Shown piece after piece: positions 38,926-47,949 of a stretch of 64,000 bases of DNA. The stretch lies in the NCBI GenBank assembly GCA_030998225.1, contig JAPYXD010000553.1:4588001-4652000 (forward strand). Reading direction: 5' to 3'. The position numbers and the translations under genes are program-made. Source of the DNA: Diplolepis rosae. Its lineage: Eukaryota; Arthropoda; Insecta; Hymenoptera; Diplolepididae. Numbering within the stretch: position 1 is the first letter of the stretch; each line of letters begins with the position of its first letter. The notes under the pieces are model-generated. The model did no database searches. It saw only the letters and a list, made by a program, of their open reading frames with translations, and had not been told where the DNA came from.

Positions 38926-40046
38926 TTAAAAGGAAGGTTAACAAAACAGGAATAAAACTAGAACCTACACACACGACAGAACACAAAATAAACGTACAGG
39001 GCCACGAACCAATTAAACAAAGATATTACCATGTCTCACCCAAAGTAAGAGAGTACATGTACGAAGAAATAGATAAAATGTTGGAAGAAGACATAATTGA
39101 ACCCTCAGACAGCGATTGGTCAAACCCGGTAGTTATGATAAAGAAACCCAACGGAAAATATAGATTCTGCTTAGATTTCAGAAAAGTAAATAAAATAACA
39201 AAAAAAGACTTGTACCCAATACCAATCATGGCAGAAATTTTAGATGCATTGAGGTCAGCAAGATACATATCAAAAATTGATCTCCGCTCAGCATACCACC
39301 AAATACCACTAGAAGAAGAATCAAGAAAAATAACAGCATTCACAGTACCAGGAAAAGGAATGTACCAATTTAAAAGAATGCCATTCGGTTTAACAAACGC
39401 TCCAGCTACGTTCCAGCGTTTAATGGATAAAATAATAACACCAGACTTAAAACCTAATGTATTCTGCTACCTCGATGACATAATTATAGTAACAGAAAAC
39501 TTCGAAGAACATTTGAAAAATTTAGAAATAGTTCTAGAAAAAATAAACCAAGCAGGATTAACAATAAATCTCGAAAAGTGCGAATTTGGATGTTCGGAAG
39601 TGAAATACTTAGGATTTGTAGTAAACGAAAAAGGACTATTAATGGACGAAGACAAAATAAAACCTATACTAGAATTCCCAACACCAAAAAATGTGAAACA
39701 ACTGCAAAGAATTATAGGAATGACATCATGGTACAGAAGATTCATACCAAAATTTTCGGAAATAATGGAACCTTTATACACACTATTAAAGAAAGGAATA
39801 GAATGGAAATGGGACATAGAACAAGAACAGGCATTAGAAAAAATAAAAAAATTACTAACAACAAAACCAATACTGGCATGCCCAAACTTTCATCATCCAT
39901 TTCAACTTGAAACCGATGCGAGCGATACGGGATTAGGAGCCGTCTTAACCCAAAATATAAATAACGAAAACCACGTAATAGCATTCGCAAGCAGAAGCCT
40001 CAACGAAGCAGAAAAAAATATTCAACATCAGAAAAGGAATGCTTAG
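38871..40046 (+). CDS. pol: Reverse transcriptase of element C
   Basis: RT starts with QGHEPIKQRYYHVSPKVREY near 39000. Clear blocks are PVVMIKKPNGKYRFCLDFR, ISKIDLRSAYHQIPLEE, MPFGLTNAPATFQRLMDK and the catalytic FCYLDDIIIV (YLDD about residue 198). The connection and the start of RNase H (LETDASDTGLGAVLTQ) follow. The frame ends at 40046 just after a run of seven A (40012-40018). RNase H continues immediately in another frame, so the stop comes from a one-base length change. All catalytic residues seen are intact. Confidence 0.9.
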   Translation: MRGNNRTKRKPRTAIKKMIKRKVNKTGIKLEPTHTTEHKINVQGHEPIKQRYYHVSPKVREYMYEEIDKMLEEDIIEPSDSDWSNPVVMIKKPNGKYRFCLDFRKVNKITKKDLYPIPIMAEILDALRSARYISKIDLRSAYHQIPLEEESRKITAFTVPGKGMYQFKRMPFGLTNAPATFQRLMDKIITPDLKPNVFCYLDDIIIVTENFEEHLKNLEIVLEKINQAGLTINLEKCEFGCSEVKYLGFVVNEKGLLMDEDKIKPILEFPTPKNVKQLQRIIGMTSWYRRFIPKFSEIMEPLYTLLKKGIEWKWDIEQEQALEKIKKLLTTKPILACPNFHHPFQLETDASDTGLGAVLTQNINNENHVIAFASRSLNEAEKNIQHQKRNA

Positions 40047-40048
40047 CA

Positions 40049-41572
40049 GTGGTATGGGCAATACGGAAATTCAGACCTTACCTAGAAGGATATACCTTCA
40101 AAGTACTAACAGACCATATAGCTTTAAAATGGCTGCATAATTTAAAAAACCCGACGGGACGACTAGCAAGATGGGCACTGGAACTACTCGAATACGACTA
40201 CGAGATAGTATACAGAAAAGGCTCACTAAATTACGCACCAGACGCATTATCAAGAACAGGCGAAAAGTTGGACTCGGTAGCAAGCACGTTATCAATGGCA
40301 AAAGAAAAACAAAAAGAGAAAAGCAAAGAAACCAACGACGAATGGTATAGTCACAAACTAAAACAAGTAAAGGAAAAACCAACAGAAAACCCAAACTGGC
40401 GAATAAGAAACGACCAACTTTACTTCTTCAGACCAGATCCGTTAAAATCAAGCTTGAACCTGGATAACAGTCCATGGAAATTAACAATACCAAGGGAATT
40501 AAGAGAACAAGTGTTGAAAGAGAACCACGATAATAAACAAGCAGGACATTTGGGCATGGAGAAAACATATGCAAGAATCGCAGAGAACTATTTCTGGCCA
40601 GGTATGTATTCAGAAACATTAAAATACGTAAAAGAATGCGACACATGCCAAAGAATTAAACCAAAAGTAAACAATCAAGTAGGACTACTGGGAAAAAGAA
40701 TAATCGAAGAACCATGGACAGTAGTAGCAGCAGACATAATGGGACCACTGCCGAGGTCGAAAGCAAAAAACCAATATATACTTGTTTGCGTGGACATGTT
40801 CACCAAATGGGTGGAAATAATTCCAGTAAAAAACAAGGTAGCAACAACAATAGAAAAGGAATTCCACAGAAGAATCATATCGAAATGGGGAACACCAAGA
40901 ATATTGTTTACAGACAACGGCAAAGAATTCGTGAACAAAATCATGGTGAAGTTAACGCAAAACTTCCGAATACGACATTCGAAAACACCACGATACCACC
41001 CACAATCAAACTCAACAGAAAGATGTAACAGATCAATAAAAACAGCGATTAAAGCATACCTGGAAAAAGACCATAGAGAATGGGATGAAAATTTAGAAGA
41101 CCTACAATTCGCGTTAAACACTAGTAAACATGCGTCAACAGGTTTCACACCAGCATTCTTAAACCTTGGAAAGGAATTAGAACCAATTCAAACCTTAAAC
41201 AAAGACTTAATAAACATAGAAGGAATAGAAGCACAAGAAGTAGGGAAATGGGTAGAAAGACTAAACAGGTTGAAAATAATAAAAGACGAGGTACAGAAAA
41301 ATTTAGATTTAGCAAATGAAAGACAGGCAAAATATTATAACTTAAGACGTAGACCAATTAGCTACGAGATAGGGGAAAAGGTACTAAGAAGCGAAAAAAC
41401 GTTGTCAAATAAAGCAGACAATATAGCAAAAAAATTAAATAAAAATTTTGAGGGCCCATTTTTCATAAAAACAAAAATCTCACCGACAATTTACGAAATA
41501 AAAAACAAAAAAGGTAAGTCACTTGGCAATTGGAACATAAAAGACATTAAAAAATATGTAGAAAAAAATTAA
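40049..41572 (+). CDS. pol: RNase H end and integrase of element C
   Basis: It starts inside RNase H (WAIRKFRPYLEGYTFKVLTD, then NYAPDALSR with the last conserved Asp intact). The integrase has its HHCC domain (ENHDNKQAGHLGMEKT, CDTCQRIK) and the catalytic residues in VAADIMGPL, LFTDNGKEFV and SNSTERCN. The spacing from the second Asp to the Glu counts as 34 residues here, one less than the usual 35. The stop is at 41570-41572. The protein inserts the DNA copy. The frame joins RT only across the A-run break. Confidence 0.9.
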   Translation: MVWAIRKFRPYLEGYTFKVLTDHIALKWLHNLKNPTGRLARWALELLEYDYEIVYRKGSLNYAPDALSRTGEKLDSVASTLSMAKEKQKEKSKETNDEWYSHKLKQVKEKPTENPNWRIRNDQLYFFRPDPLKSSLNLDNSPWKLTIPRELREQVLKENHDNKQAGHLGMEKTYARIAENYFWPGMYSETLKYVKECDTCQRIKPKVNNQVGLLGKRIIEEPWTVVAADIMGPLPRSKAKNQYILVCVDMFTKWVEIIPVKNKVATTIEKEFHRRIISKWGTPRILFTDNGKEFVNKIMVKLTQNFRIRHSKTPRYHPQSNSTERCNRSIKTAIKAYLEKDHREWDENLEDLQFALNTSKHASTGFTPAFLNLGKELEPIQTLNKDLINIEGIEAQEVGKWVERLNRLKIIKDEVQKNLDLANERQAKYYNLRRRPISYEIGEKVLRSEKTLSNKADNIAKKLNKNFEGPFFIKTKISPTIYEIKNKKGKSLGNWNIKDIKKYVEKN

Positions 41573-41651
41573 GTAAACAAATAGAAACACGCATAAAATA
41601 GTAAATTGACAAACCGATACACAGACACAACGAAAATAATTATGTTAACAG

Positions 41652-42444
41652 ATGATGGAGCAGAAACTAAACCTAAAGTACGAGCAATGTTATCGAGAGA
41701 TAACAGTGGCAGAAGCTTTAAAGCACAAATGCCCGAGACTTCTTGACCTAATCCAGACCCCGCTTGTCCCAGAATCACCAGAAGAAGAAAAAGAGACAAA
41801 AGAAGAAATAAGAAGAAGAGAGGAAGCAAGAAGAGAAATAGAATTGAAGAATGAGTTTAAGAAGATACATAGAGAGGAAAAACTGAAACAGGAAGGAAAA
41901 GAGTCCGAAGGGAAAAAAGAGAAGAAAATGCAAGAAGAAATACTAAAGATAATCAAAGAAACCAGAGAAAAAATGGGAATAAAAAGCTATGAAGAGGAAA
42001 AAAAAGAATGGGAAGAAAAGAAGAGACAAGAAGAAGACTTTATAAAATGGAGAAAAGAAAAACTGCAAAGAATATATACAAACGAACTAAAAGAAGAAGA
42101 CAGGAAAAGAGAACAAGAAAAATGCGATAAAGAATGGAAGAAGCAGAGAGAAGAGCTTAGACGATGGGAAGAAAATCAAGAGCAGGAAAGGAGGGCCTGG
42201 AAAGAAGAAAGAGAAAAAGAGAAAGAAGAAAAGATAATGTTCCAAAAAATAAGAGAGGAAAAAGAAGAAAGGGAAAGAAGAACATGGAACGAAGGAATAG
42301 AAAGAAAAAAGAAAGAACGCGGAAAAAAAAGAAAAAGAACTAAGAAAAACACTTGAAGAATTAGAAAAAGACACAGACAGTGACAGCGACACAGAATCTG
42401 GCGATTCAACGAAAACGATTATTCACATAGAAAATAAGAACTAA
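41652..42444 (+). CDS. Charged coiled-coil ORF of element C, unknown function
   Basis: The frame starts MMEQKLNLKYEQCYREITVA at 41652. A short ordered region of ~45 residues (AEALKHKCPRLLDLIQTPL) is followed by a very long Glu/Lys/Arg-rich stretch likely to be one helix or coiled coil. The frame stops at 42354-42356 after a run of eight A (42323-42330). The next frame continues with a matching acidic tail (LEELEKDTDSDSDTESG) to TAA at 42442-42444, so the protein probably extends to there. It occupies the env position. I know no family for it. A role in particle assembly or RNA binding would be speculation. Confidence 0.6.
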
Positions 42445-42692
42445 AATTAATAAAAAATGTACATTAAATTAATGGAAAAGGATCAAAATAAGATAATATA
42501 TTTTCTTTTTTCTGTTTCGATTCGTTTATACATCGACCGAATTCAAAGAAGAATCAAAATAATAAAAATTTTTTTTCTCGTTGTATAAATAATTAAAATA
42601 AATAAATAAAATCAAGCAAATCGTTTTGTTTACAATAAAATAATAGTATAAATGTTTAGAAGTAGATAAACTATTTAATTTCAGGTACGGCA

Positions 42693-43028
42693 ATGGAATA
42701 CATCGAGATGTGGGAGTGCAGGTTCTGCGAAAAAAGAGTGCCAAAGGAGTTATATATATTCCATGACACCTTCTGCAAGAAAACACCAAACAGGATCAGA
42801 AACTACTATACAACACCAAACAGCGCGAAAACCAGATATATGAGGGGCGGATGGATGGATATAAGTAGAAAATTCAAGAAAACCATAGAAATTACGGTGG
42901 AAAAGAAAACAAAGCCAGCGAACGAAAACAGCCAGAGCGGAGAAGACACATACATTACACTAGACATCGAAACAGACCCAATCTGGCTGGAGTTCGAAGA
43001 AGAAATACAAAAAATACAAAAAATATAG
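42693..43028 (+). CDS. Small Cys/His zinc-finger-like ORF of element C
   Basis: 111 residues from ATG 42693 to TAG 43026-43028. The N-terminus has ECRFCEKRVPKELYIFHDTF followed by C, a C-x2-C-x11-H-x4-C pattern that could bind zinc. The middle is basic (YMRGGWMDISRKFKKTIEIT) and the end is acidic. It lies directly before the polypurine tract and 3' LTR. The frame is intact, which suggests it was kept by selection. No family recognised. Splicing could join it to the ORF upstream, because an acceptor-like TTTCAG lies at 42679-42684. Confidence 0.6.
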   Translation: MEYIEMWECRFCEKRVPKELYIFHDTFCKKTPNRIRNYYTTPNSAKTRYMRGGWMDISRKFKKTIEITVEKKTKPANENSQSGEDTYITLDIETDPIWLEFEEEIQKIQKI

Positions 43029-43049
43029 GGAATAAACCACAACCCGATC

Positions 43050-43062
43050 AGGAGGGAGGGGG
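43050..43062 (+). promoter_or_regulatory. Polypurine tract of element C
   Basis: GGAGGGAGGGGG lies one or two bases before the 3' LTR start (TGTAACG at 43064), the place for the plus-strand primer. Confidence 0.8.
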
Positions 43063-43063
43063 T

Positions 43064-43361
43064 TGTAACGAAGTTACACTAGCGCCCCGGGAGGACACAG
43101 CCCTGCGACCGGAATTCGGGGGAACTTGGCCCGGCATGCCCTACGATGACGCGCCGTCGCCGGTTACCGGCTGCTAGTAGTTGGATCTAGGTCAGCGTGT
43201 CAATACAAGTTGACTACCTCTTTCGTTGTGCCTGTAGACTGTGCTTCGGAGTGTCGCGCACCGACTTGTAAGTTTTAATAAATCTAGTTACCACGATTGT
43301 GATTCTGATTGTGTGCACCTTCTCGGCGTCCCCTCCTTTCCCTCTCCTCAGTTTGCGACCA
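43064..43361 (+). repeat. 3' LTR of element C
   Basis: 298 bp from TGTAACGAAG to GCGACCA. AATAAA lies at about 43278. The first 180 bp match the 5' copy. Confidence 0.85.
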
Positions 43362-43365
43362 CGGT

Positions 43366-44520
43366 CACACGGTAAAGCAATTTCGACCGTACAGTTATGG
43401 AAGAAAATTTATCTTGATGAGCGATCATGAGCTCCTCAGGTGGGTAAATTCCATAAAAGAACTAGGCCAAAGACTGAACCGTCGGAGACTAAAATTAAGA
43501 GACTATGAATATGAATTTAAATACAAACCAGGCAAATTAGATACTAATGTCGATGCCCTATCAAGAATTTCAATCATAGAAAAACACAATTTTGTTGAGG
43601 AAATAAATAAAGAATATGTTAGAATAGCCATACACAATTTAAGATTAGCTTTACAGAGAGAAAATATTTTGGAATTCAGTATTTCGCGATATGGTGATTT
43701 TAGCGATAAATTACCAAAAAGGAAACTATGTGAATTACTAATACAGGAATTTTTAACTCCAATATAGAAATAACAATATGTCAGGGCAACGAAAGTATAC
43801 CCCCAAAAGAGTTACGCACTCAAAATATTTTGGAAAACCACGACAGTAAGATTGGGGGCCATAAAGGAATAAATAGAACATATCGAAGAATTAGAGAAAG
43901 GTACATGTGGCCAGGAATTAAGTATTATGTCACCTGATTTCTCAGAAAATGTGATATTTGATAAAAAAAAATTGTAAGGGCTAAAATTCATGAACCCATG
44001 GTTATCGCCGATACACCTCTCGACACCTTCGACAAAGTCTCCCTAGACGCAGTAGGGAAATTGCCTACCACCCCTGATGGTAATAAACACATTCTCACCA
44101 TACAGGACAATCTATTCAACTACTGCATAGCCGTCCTATATCTGATATCTCGGTAACTACAGTTGCTCATGCGATAGCAAAGCATATAGGGGAGACAGTT
44201 TCATTAACAATTTACTCAGGAAATTGTCAAAAAATTTCCTGATCACGTCAGGGTATAGATTCCTGGAAAGGAGCCATGCAGTATTGATAGACTATATAAG
44301 ATTATACGCTGAAACCTACGATGACTAGGATTACCTTCTACCCTCCGCGATGTTTGCATACGACAGGTCAGTACACGAGGCCACTAAATTTCCCCCTTTT
44401 GAAATACTATTCGGTAAAACCGTGCGCACCCCCAGTTCATTTCCAGATCCCGAAAAACTGGAAACCTGCGGGACCTATCTACACTCGAAAAAAAACTATG
44501 ATCGAAAGGTAAATTATTTC
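43366..44520 (+). pseudogene. RNase H end and integrase remnants of element B
   Basis: It resumes directly after element C with VKQFRPYSYGRKFILMSDHE and ends RNase H with TNVDALSRISI. The linker runs to about 43770. Integrase remains include GGHKGINRTYRRIRERYMWP, LPTTPDGNKHILT-like words, SGYRFLERSH and PPFEILFGKTVRTPSSFPDP. Stops are frequent (for example 43765, 43938) and the second catalytic Asp block is deleted. It closely follows the wording of element G integrase. Confidence 0.75.
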
Positions 44521-45500
44521 AAAAACATTTTGATAAGCTTCAGCTAGCATACAGATGAAAATATAATGTTAAGTACAATTTTCTTTTCCAGGAGAATTAT
44601 GTCAGTTATAAGCACCCCACCACCCAACGGAGAAATATGTCCCACCACCCTACGACCCAAGGGGGAGGTAGAGGCATTACGTTTCGCAAAAGGATACCTC
44701 GAAAAATTAACGGCGGAATATAATTTTACAAAACCCAAATATATGCTGGAAGAAACAGCCGCATTTAATAACAGAAAAACCTTTTTCGTTAAGACAAATT
44801 GAAGAGGATAGTATAACGAGTAACAGGAAGAAAAAAATTTGAATTAGATCCATTGGTATGGAATTGGTGGGGGCACAAATTTGAGCATCTAAAACCTGGT
44901 CTTCCTCGCCGATCCTACGGTTCCCTTTGGACTTATTTGAGATTTGGGCTGCACCGTTCGAAAGTACAGTGTCCTAAACAAAATGATAAAAAAAATTATC
45001 AAACTCCAAGTAGTATTGAAGAGGAAAATACATAGTTGAACTGAAGAACTTAATGGAAAAAGGTAATAGAAATAAAAGAAAATCAGATTTCCAGATTTCT
45101 TCAACCCTTCTTACTTACACTTTCCCAGGATCACATGACGCGCAACACTCAAACTAGATTATACAGATGTTTCTCGCGTGGGTAAGCTTTTGTTTATAGA
45201 AAACAAAGAAAGATTATTTTTGAAGACCTAGTCAAATGTTATAAATTTATTACATTTAATTGTTAATGCACATAGATCAACTTAACTAACCATCTTAAGT
45301 GCAGAATCTAAGTTTGAATGCTATCACCTTCCTTTATTTATATTCATTTTCTTTTCCTCTATACTTAGTTTAATCTAAGTTTTAATCAAAGCAACAAATT
45401 GTCTATATTAAAATTCATTGTTAAATAGCAAGACTTAGAAAGCCTCGTTTGGAGATGAAAAAGATACTTGAAGAGCCATCTCTTGAGGGGAGCCTGGAAC
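44509..45500 (+). other. Unassigned stretch with an intron-like segment and short frames
   Basis: A GT at 44509 (CGAAAG|GTAAAT) and an AG at 44591 (TTTTCTTTTCCAG) would make an 83-bp intron right after the element B integrase remnant. Frames 44566-44802 (MSVISTPPPNGEICPTTLRP) and 44853-45035 follow; I recognise neither. They may be remains of element B's 3' part. The rest is AT-rich with nothing seen. Confidence 0.3.
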
Positions 45501-45514
45501 GAGTAAAAGATAAA

Positions 45515-45544
45515 GCACTCCCCCGCACTTATGCGGGGGAGTGC
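45515..45544 (+). repeat. Perfect 13-bp GC-rich hairpin
   Basis: GCACTCCCCCGCA, loop CTTA, TGCGGGGGAGTGC. It stands alone in AT-rich DNA. A frame of unknown type (45531-45737, MSTWVANLHKEFHNKPNK) begins in its right arm. Confidence 0.9.
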
Positions 45545-45899
45545 CAACCACATGAGCACTTGGGTGGCTAATTTACATAAGGAGTTTCACAACAAGCCGA
45601 ATAAGAGACTTAAAAATGTTTGTAAACCAATCGCAGTTTCGTTATTATTTCGCAATCACCAAGTAAATTTGGAGTTCGGTCAGTTATGGTATCCAGATGG
45701 GAGGCCACTTCACCCCATCTTTAATCGAGGCTTCTGAGACTTACCAAAGGAATTATTAATTTTAAATACAGAAAGAGTAAGTACCAATTTCTGCCGTTGC
45801 AGTCTCTACCTTTTCTTCTCTTACTTAGTCAAAATTATATCTCACCTGTATTTTTTTTATCGAACGATAAATTTTTTTCCTTCAAGGAGAGTCCATGGT

Positions 45900-46027
45900 C
45901 CTGTACGAAGTCCTTCTCTCAGTTGTGCTAAGAAAGGACGGGTGGGGAGACTTGGCGGACGGCCTTCGGGTCATGGAAGTTGTAGTGTCCCGACGAATCG
46001 GTGAAAAATGCCACAGGGGCTCTATAA
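45900..46027 (+). repeat. Dispersed repeat, copy 2 (first copy at 7460-7625)
   Basis: Shares GAAGTCCTTCT, ACGGGTGGGGAG, GACGGCCTTC, GTTGTAGTGTCCCGA and GGGGCTCTAT with copy 1. It breaks off at CCCTTATGTGCAC, which looks like a piggyBac-type end. Confidence 0.65.
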
Positions 46028-46837
46028 CCCTTATGTGCACAACCGGGTACCCGGGTGCCCACCACCTTACATTTTTATCAATTACTTTTTGAAAAAATTT
46101 CTTGTTTGATCTGAGCTCCCGGTTCCTCGCGGTTTGACTTTTTTAGAAGCTATTTGATTGGTTATATATGCAAATAAATTTTTTTTTCATGTAAATTTAT
46201 CTGTTGAAAAAAAGTAGTCCCAGGGCACAACCAGGGTACCCGGGTACCCACTAGACAAAAATTTATTTAATGACTTGTAAATAAGTTTTGACATTGATTA
46301 ATATATTAAGGAGACAATATAGGTTGATAAATAAATAATTATAATTGTTTAAAAGTTGAAAAAATAGTTTTTATTTTTATTCTAAGCAATCAGAACACAA
46401 TATTTTCGCTGATGAATGTTTATCGCACACAGGTTTTTCACATTTAGCGCAACTTTTACGGGTTTTCCTACGCCTCTTGATTGTTTGTCGATAACACAAA
46501 TGACAAGAACCTGTTACTTTTATCCTACCAGAACTATCTCTAGCCACAGTTTCTTTCTCAACAACCGGAGCAGGAGCAAACTCAACTCCGAGCACGTCCT
46601 CGATCGCGTTCTTTGTCGAATGATGACGCATAATTTGCTTGTTTGAAGAACGATCCTCAATAAATGGTTTCGCTAATTCTTCACTCAATTGATGCAAGAA
46701 AATACGTCGCTGATTTGTTTTTTTCTTCAGCATATTATTATTTTCATAATAAATTAGATATGCTGCAAGTGCGCCAACGTCCAATATGTTGAAAAACATT
46801 GCAAGTGGCCATCTCTGCGTTCGTCTGTGACAGGTAT
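46028..46837 (-). mobile_element. piggyBac-like element, 3' part
   Basis: A C-terminal transposase fragment on the minus strand (46377-46837) is followed by about 350 bp of non-coding sequence ending at CCCTTATGTGC (46028). PiggyBac ends begin with CCC next to TTAA; here the flank reads ATAA. Two copies of a GGGTACCCGGGT motif lie near 46048 and 46232 and may be terminal and subterminal binding sites. The 5' part of the element is missing. Confidence 0.6.
46377..46837 (-). pseudogene. piggyBac transposase C-terminus with Cys-rich domain
   Basis: The minus-strand frame reads RRTQRWPLAMFFNILDVGAL and continues to a C-terminal CHLCYRQ ... SCAKCEKPVCDKH ... CSDCL, the cross-brace Cys-rich domain of piggyBac transposases that binds the element's ends. 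About 153 residues remain of the ~600 usual. The catalytic Asp residues upstream are absent. The last ~140 residues have no stop. It could still encode a DNA-binding domain, but no promoter is seen. Confidence 0.8.
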
Positions 46838-46844
46838 ATCGGCT

Positions 46845-46930
46845 ACCTACCTACTTCTATCTGCAGTCACTCGTCTATTGCAAGACTCGTTTATTGCAAG
46901 GCGCGAGACTCGTCTATTGCAAGGCCCTAG
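46845..46930 (+). repeat. Short tandem repeat with ACTCGTYTATTGCAAG
   Basis: Three copies of ACTCGTCTATTGCAAG, with one-base changes, at about 46867, 46884 and 46908. No coding sense. Confidence 0.7.
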
Positions 46931-47387
46931 CGTTCCCCTAATCCCCACTTTTGTCGTATATGCAACACTGTGGTTGTGGCAACAACCAATCCACTGCTTG
47001 CTCTGAAAACCAACCTTACCAATAGTTGCGGTGGCGGTAGCCCCTCTTGTCTTGCAGTAAACGACTCTCAGTCGTTTCGGAGCCTTGCAATAAATCAATC
47101 TTGACCGTAATTAAATTGTTGTAATTAAACTGACTGGCGGAGGAACACCAATTTCAATATCAGATACTGTATGTTTCGACAGATGTCTTTATAGACGACT
47201 AATATCTTATATCATAATAATGAAAAAGTAAGATCAGCTAATCTCAGCGGAAAAAGTCCAATTTTTCTCTCCCACCCAGCTTTTTCCTTCCCGCTGAGTA
47301 CTAGCGACATCCAACGTTGATTCATCACAACAAGTTTCTGGCTGAAAACATCACCCTTAGCCGGGAATCGACTATGTTTTTCCCTGA

Positions 47388-47600
47388 ATGCAGAACATAT
47401 TATTAATTAATCTCCATTTTAAAATCGTTACTGACGACGCAGCTCTGCTTTTTATAAACGCGAATAAGACGAAAAGCCGCAAATCATACGATGGTTCAAT
47501 TTGCTTGGCGAATCTGATTTTAACAGTCCATAGACCAGGACAACAGATGTCTCGTGTGGACACACTGCAACGGGTCAATCAACGAAATTACAGTATAAAT
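47388..47600 (+). pseudogene. RNase H fragment of another gypsy-type element
   Basis: LHFKIVTDDAALLFINANKT and VHRPGQQMSRVDTLQRVN resemble the end of a Ty3/gypsy RNase H (the usual VTDHxAL and RPGxxMxxVDALSR blocks). The catalytic Asp before the end is kept as VDTL, but the flanking frames are lost. The continuation 47683-47949 is unrecognised. Decayed fragment. Confidence 0.5.
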
Positions 47601-47949
47601 ACCGTGGACCACTTGTCGTATCCCAGATACTTCCGGGACGTACGTACAGAGTTACTGATCTACAGGATGACGTTTCAGGAAAATGTTATGCTACAACGGT
47701 ACTTCTAAGTCAATAACAATTTCCCAACCTGTAATAGAAAAGGAGAAGTTCATAGGTAGCAAGGAGACTAGAAATTTCGAAAGCGGGAAGCAAGACGTTA
47801 ATAACATAGCACCGAAGAGTACTGCGAGCGGCAAGAAAACACTTGACGTAGCTGCTAATATTGCAGTCTGCGTTTTGAATTATGGCCCCTATAGCATTTC
47901 GAAAATTATGGAGCAGCTAGATATTGAAGATATTGAAGGAGCGCATTAA

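Larger units (their letters stand above)
35432..43361 (+). mobile_element. 7.9-kb gypsy-type retroelement with two extra 3' ORFs (element C)
   Basis: TGTAACGAAG at the left and GCGACCA at the right, with CGGT on both outer sides (35428-35431 and 43362-43365), mark the insertion into the RNase H region of element B. The 3' LTR is 298 bp (43064-43361) and follows a purine tract. The 5' copy matches only its first 180 bp. Gag, protease, RT, RNase H and integrase are present and almost intact, with single-base frame breaks at A runs. Instead of env there are a long charged ORF and a small Cys/His ORF. The coding strand is extremely A-rich, unlike element G. Confidence 0.9.
32654..44520 (+). mobile_element. 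Decayed relative of element G, interrupted twice (element B)
   Basis: Gag (32654-33489), protease (34040-34400), truncated RT (34750-35066), RNase H (35100-35431 and 43366-43600) and integrase (43770-44520) keep the order of element G. The wording is also close, for example IPTFNGKNMPVRDFIQ against IPQFDGKNPPLKEFLQ. Stops and deletions are many. A non-LTR 3' end is inserted at about 33491-33849 and element C at 35432-43361. No LTR was recognised and no env is clear. Confidence 0.8.

Noticed and set aside
42087..42392. Minus-strand hydrophobic frame that looks like a membrane protein
   Set aside because: Complement of the Glu/Lys-rich coiled-coil ORF; the Phe/Ser runs come from reversed GAA/AAG codons.
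45515..45544. Reading the hairpin as a rho-independent terminator
   Set aside because: There is no T run after it and the genome is eukaryotic.
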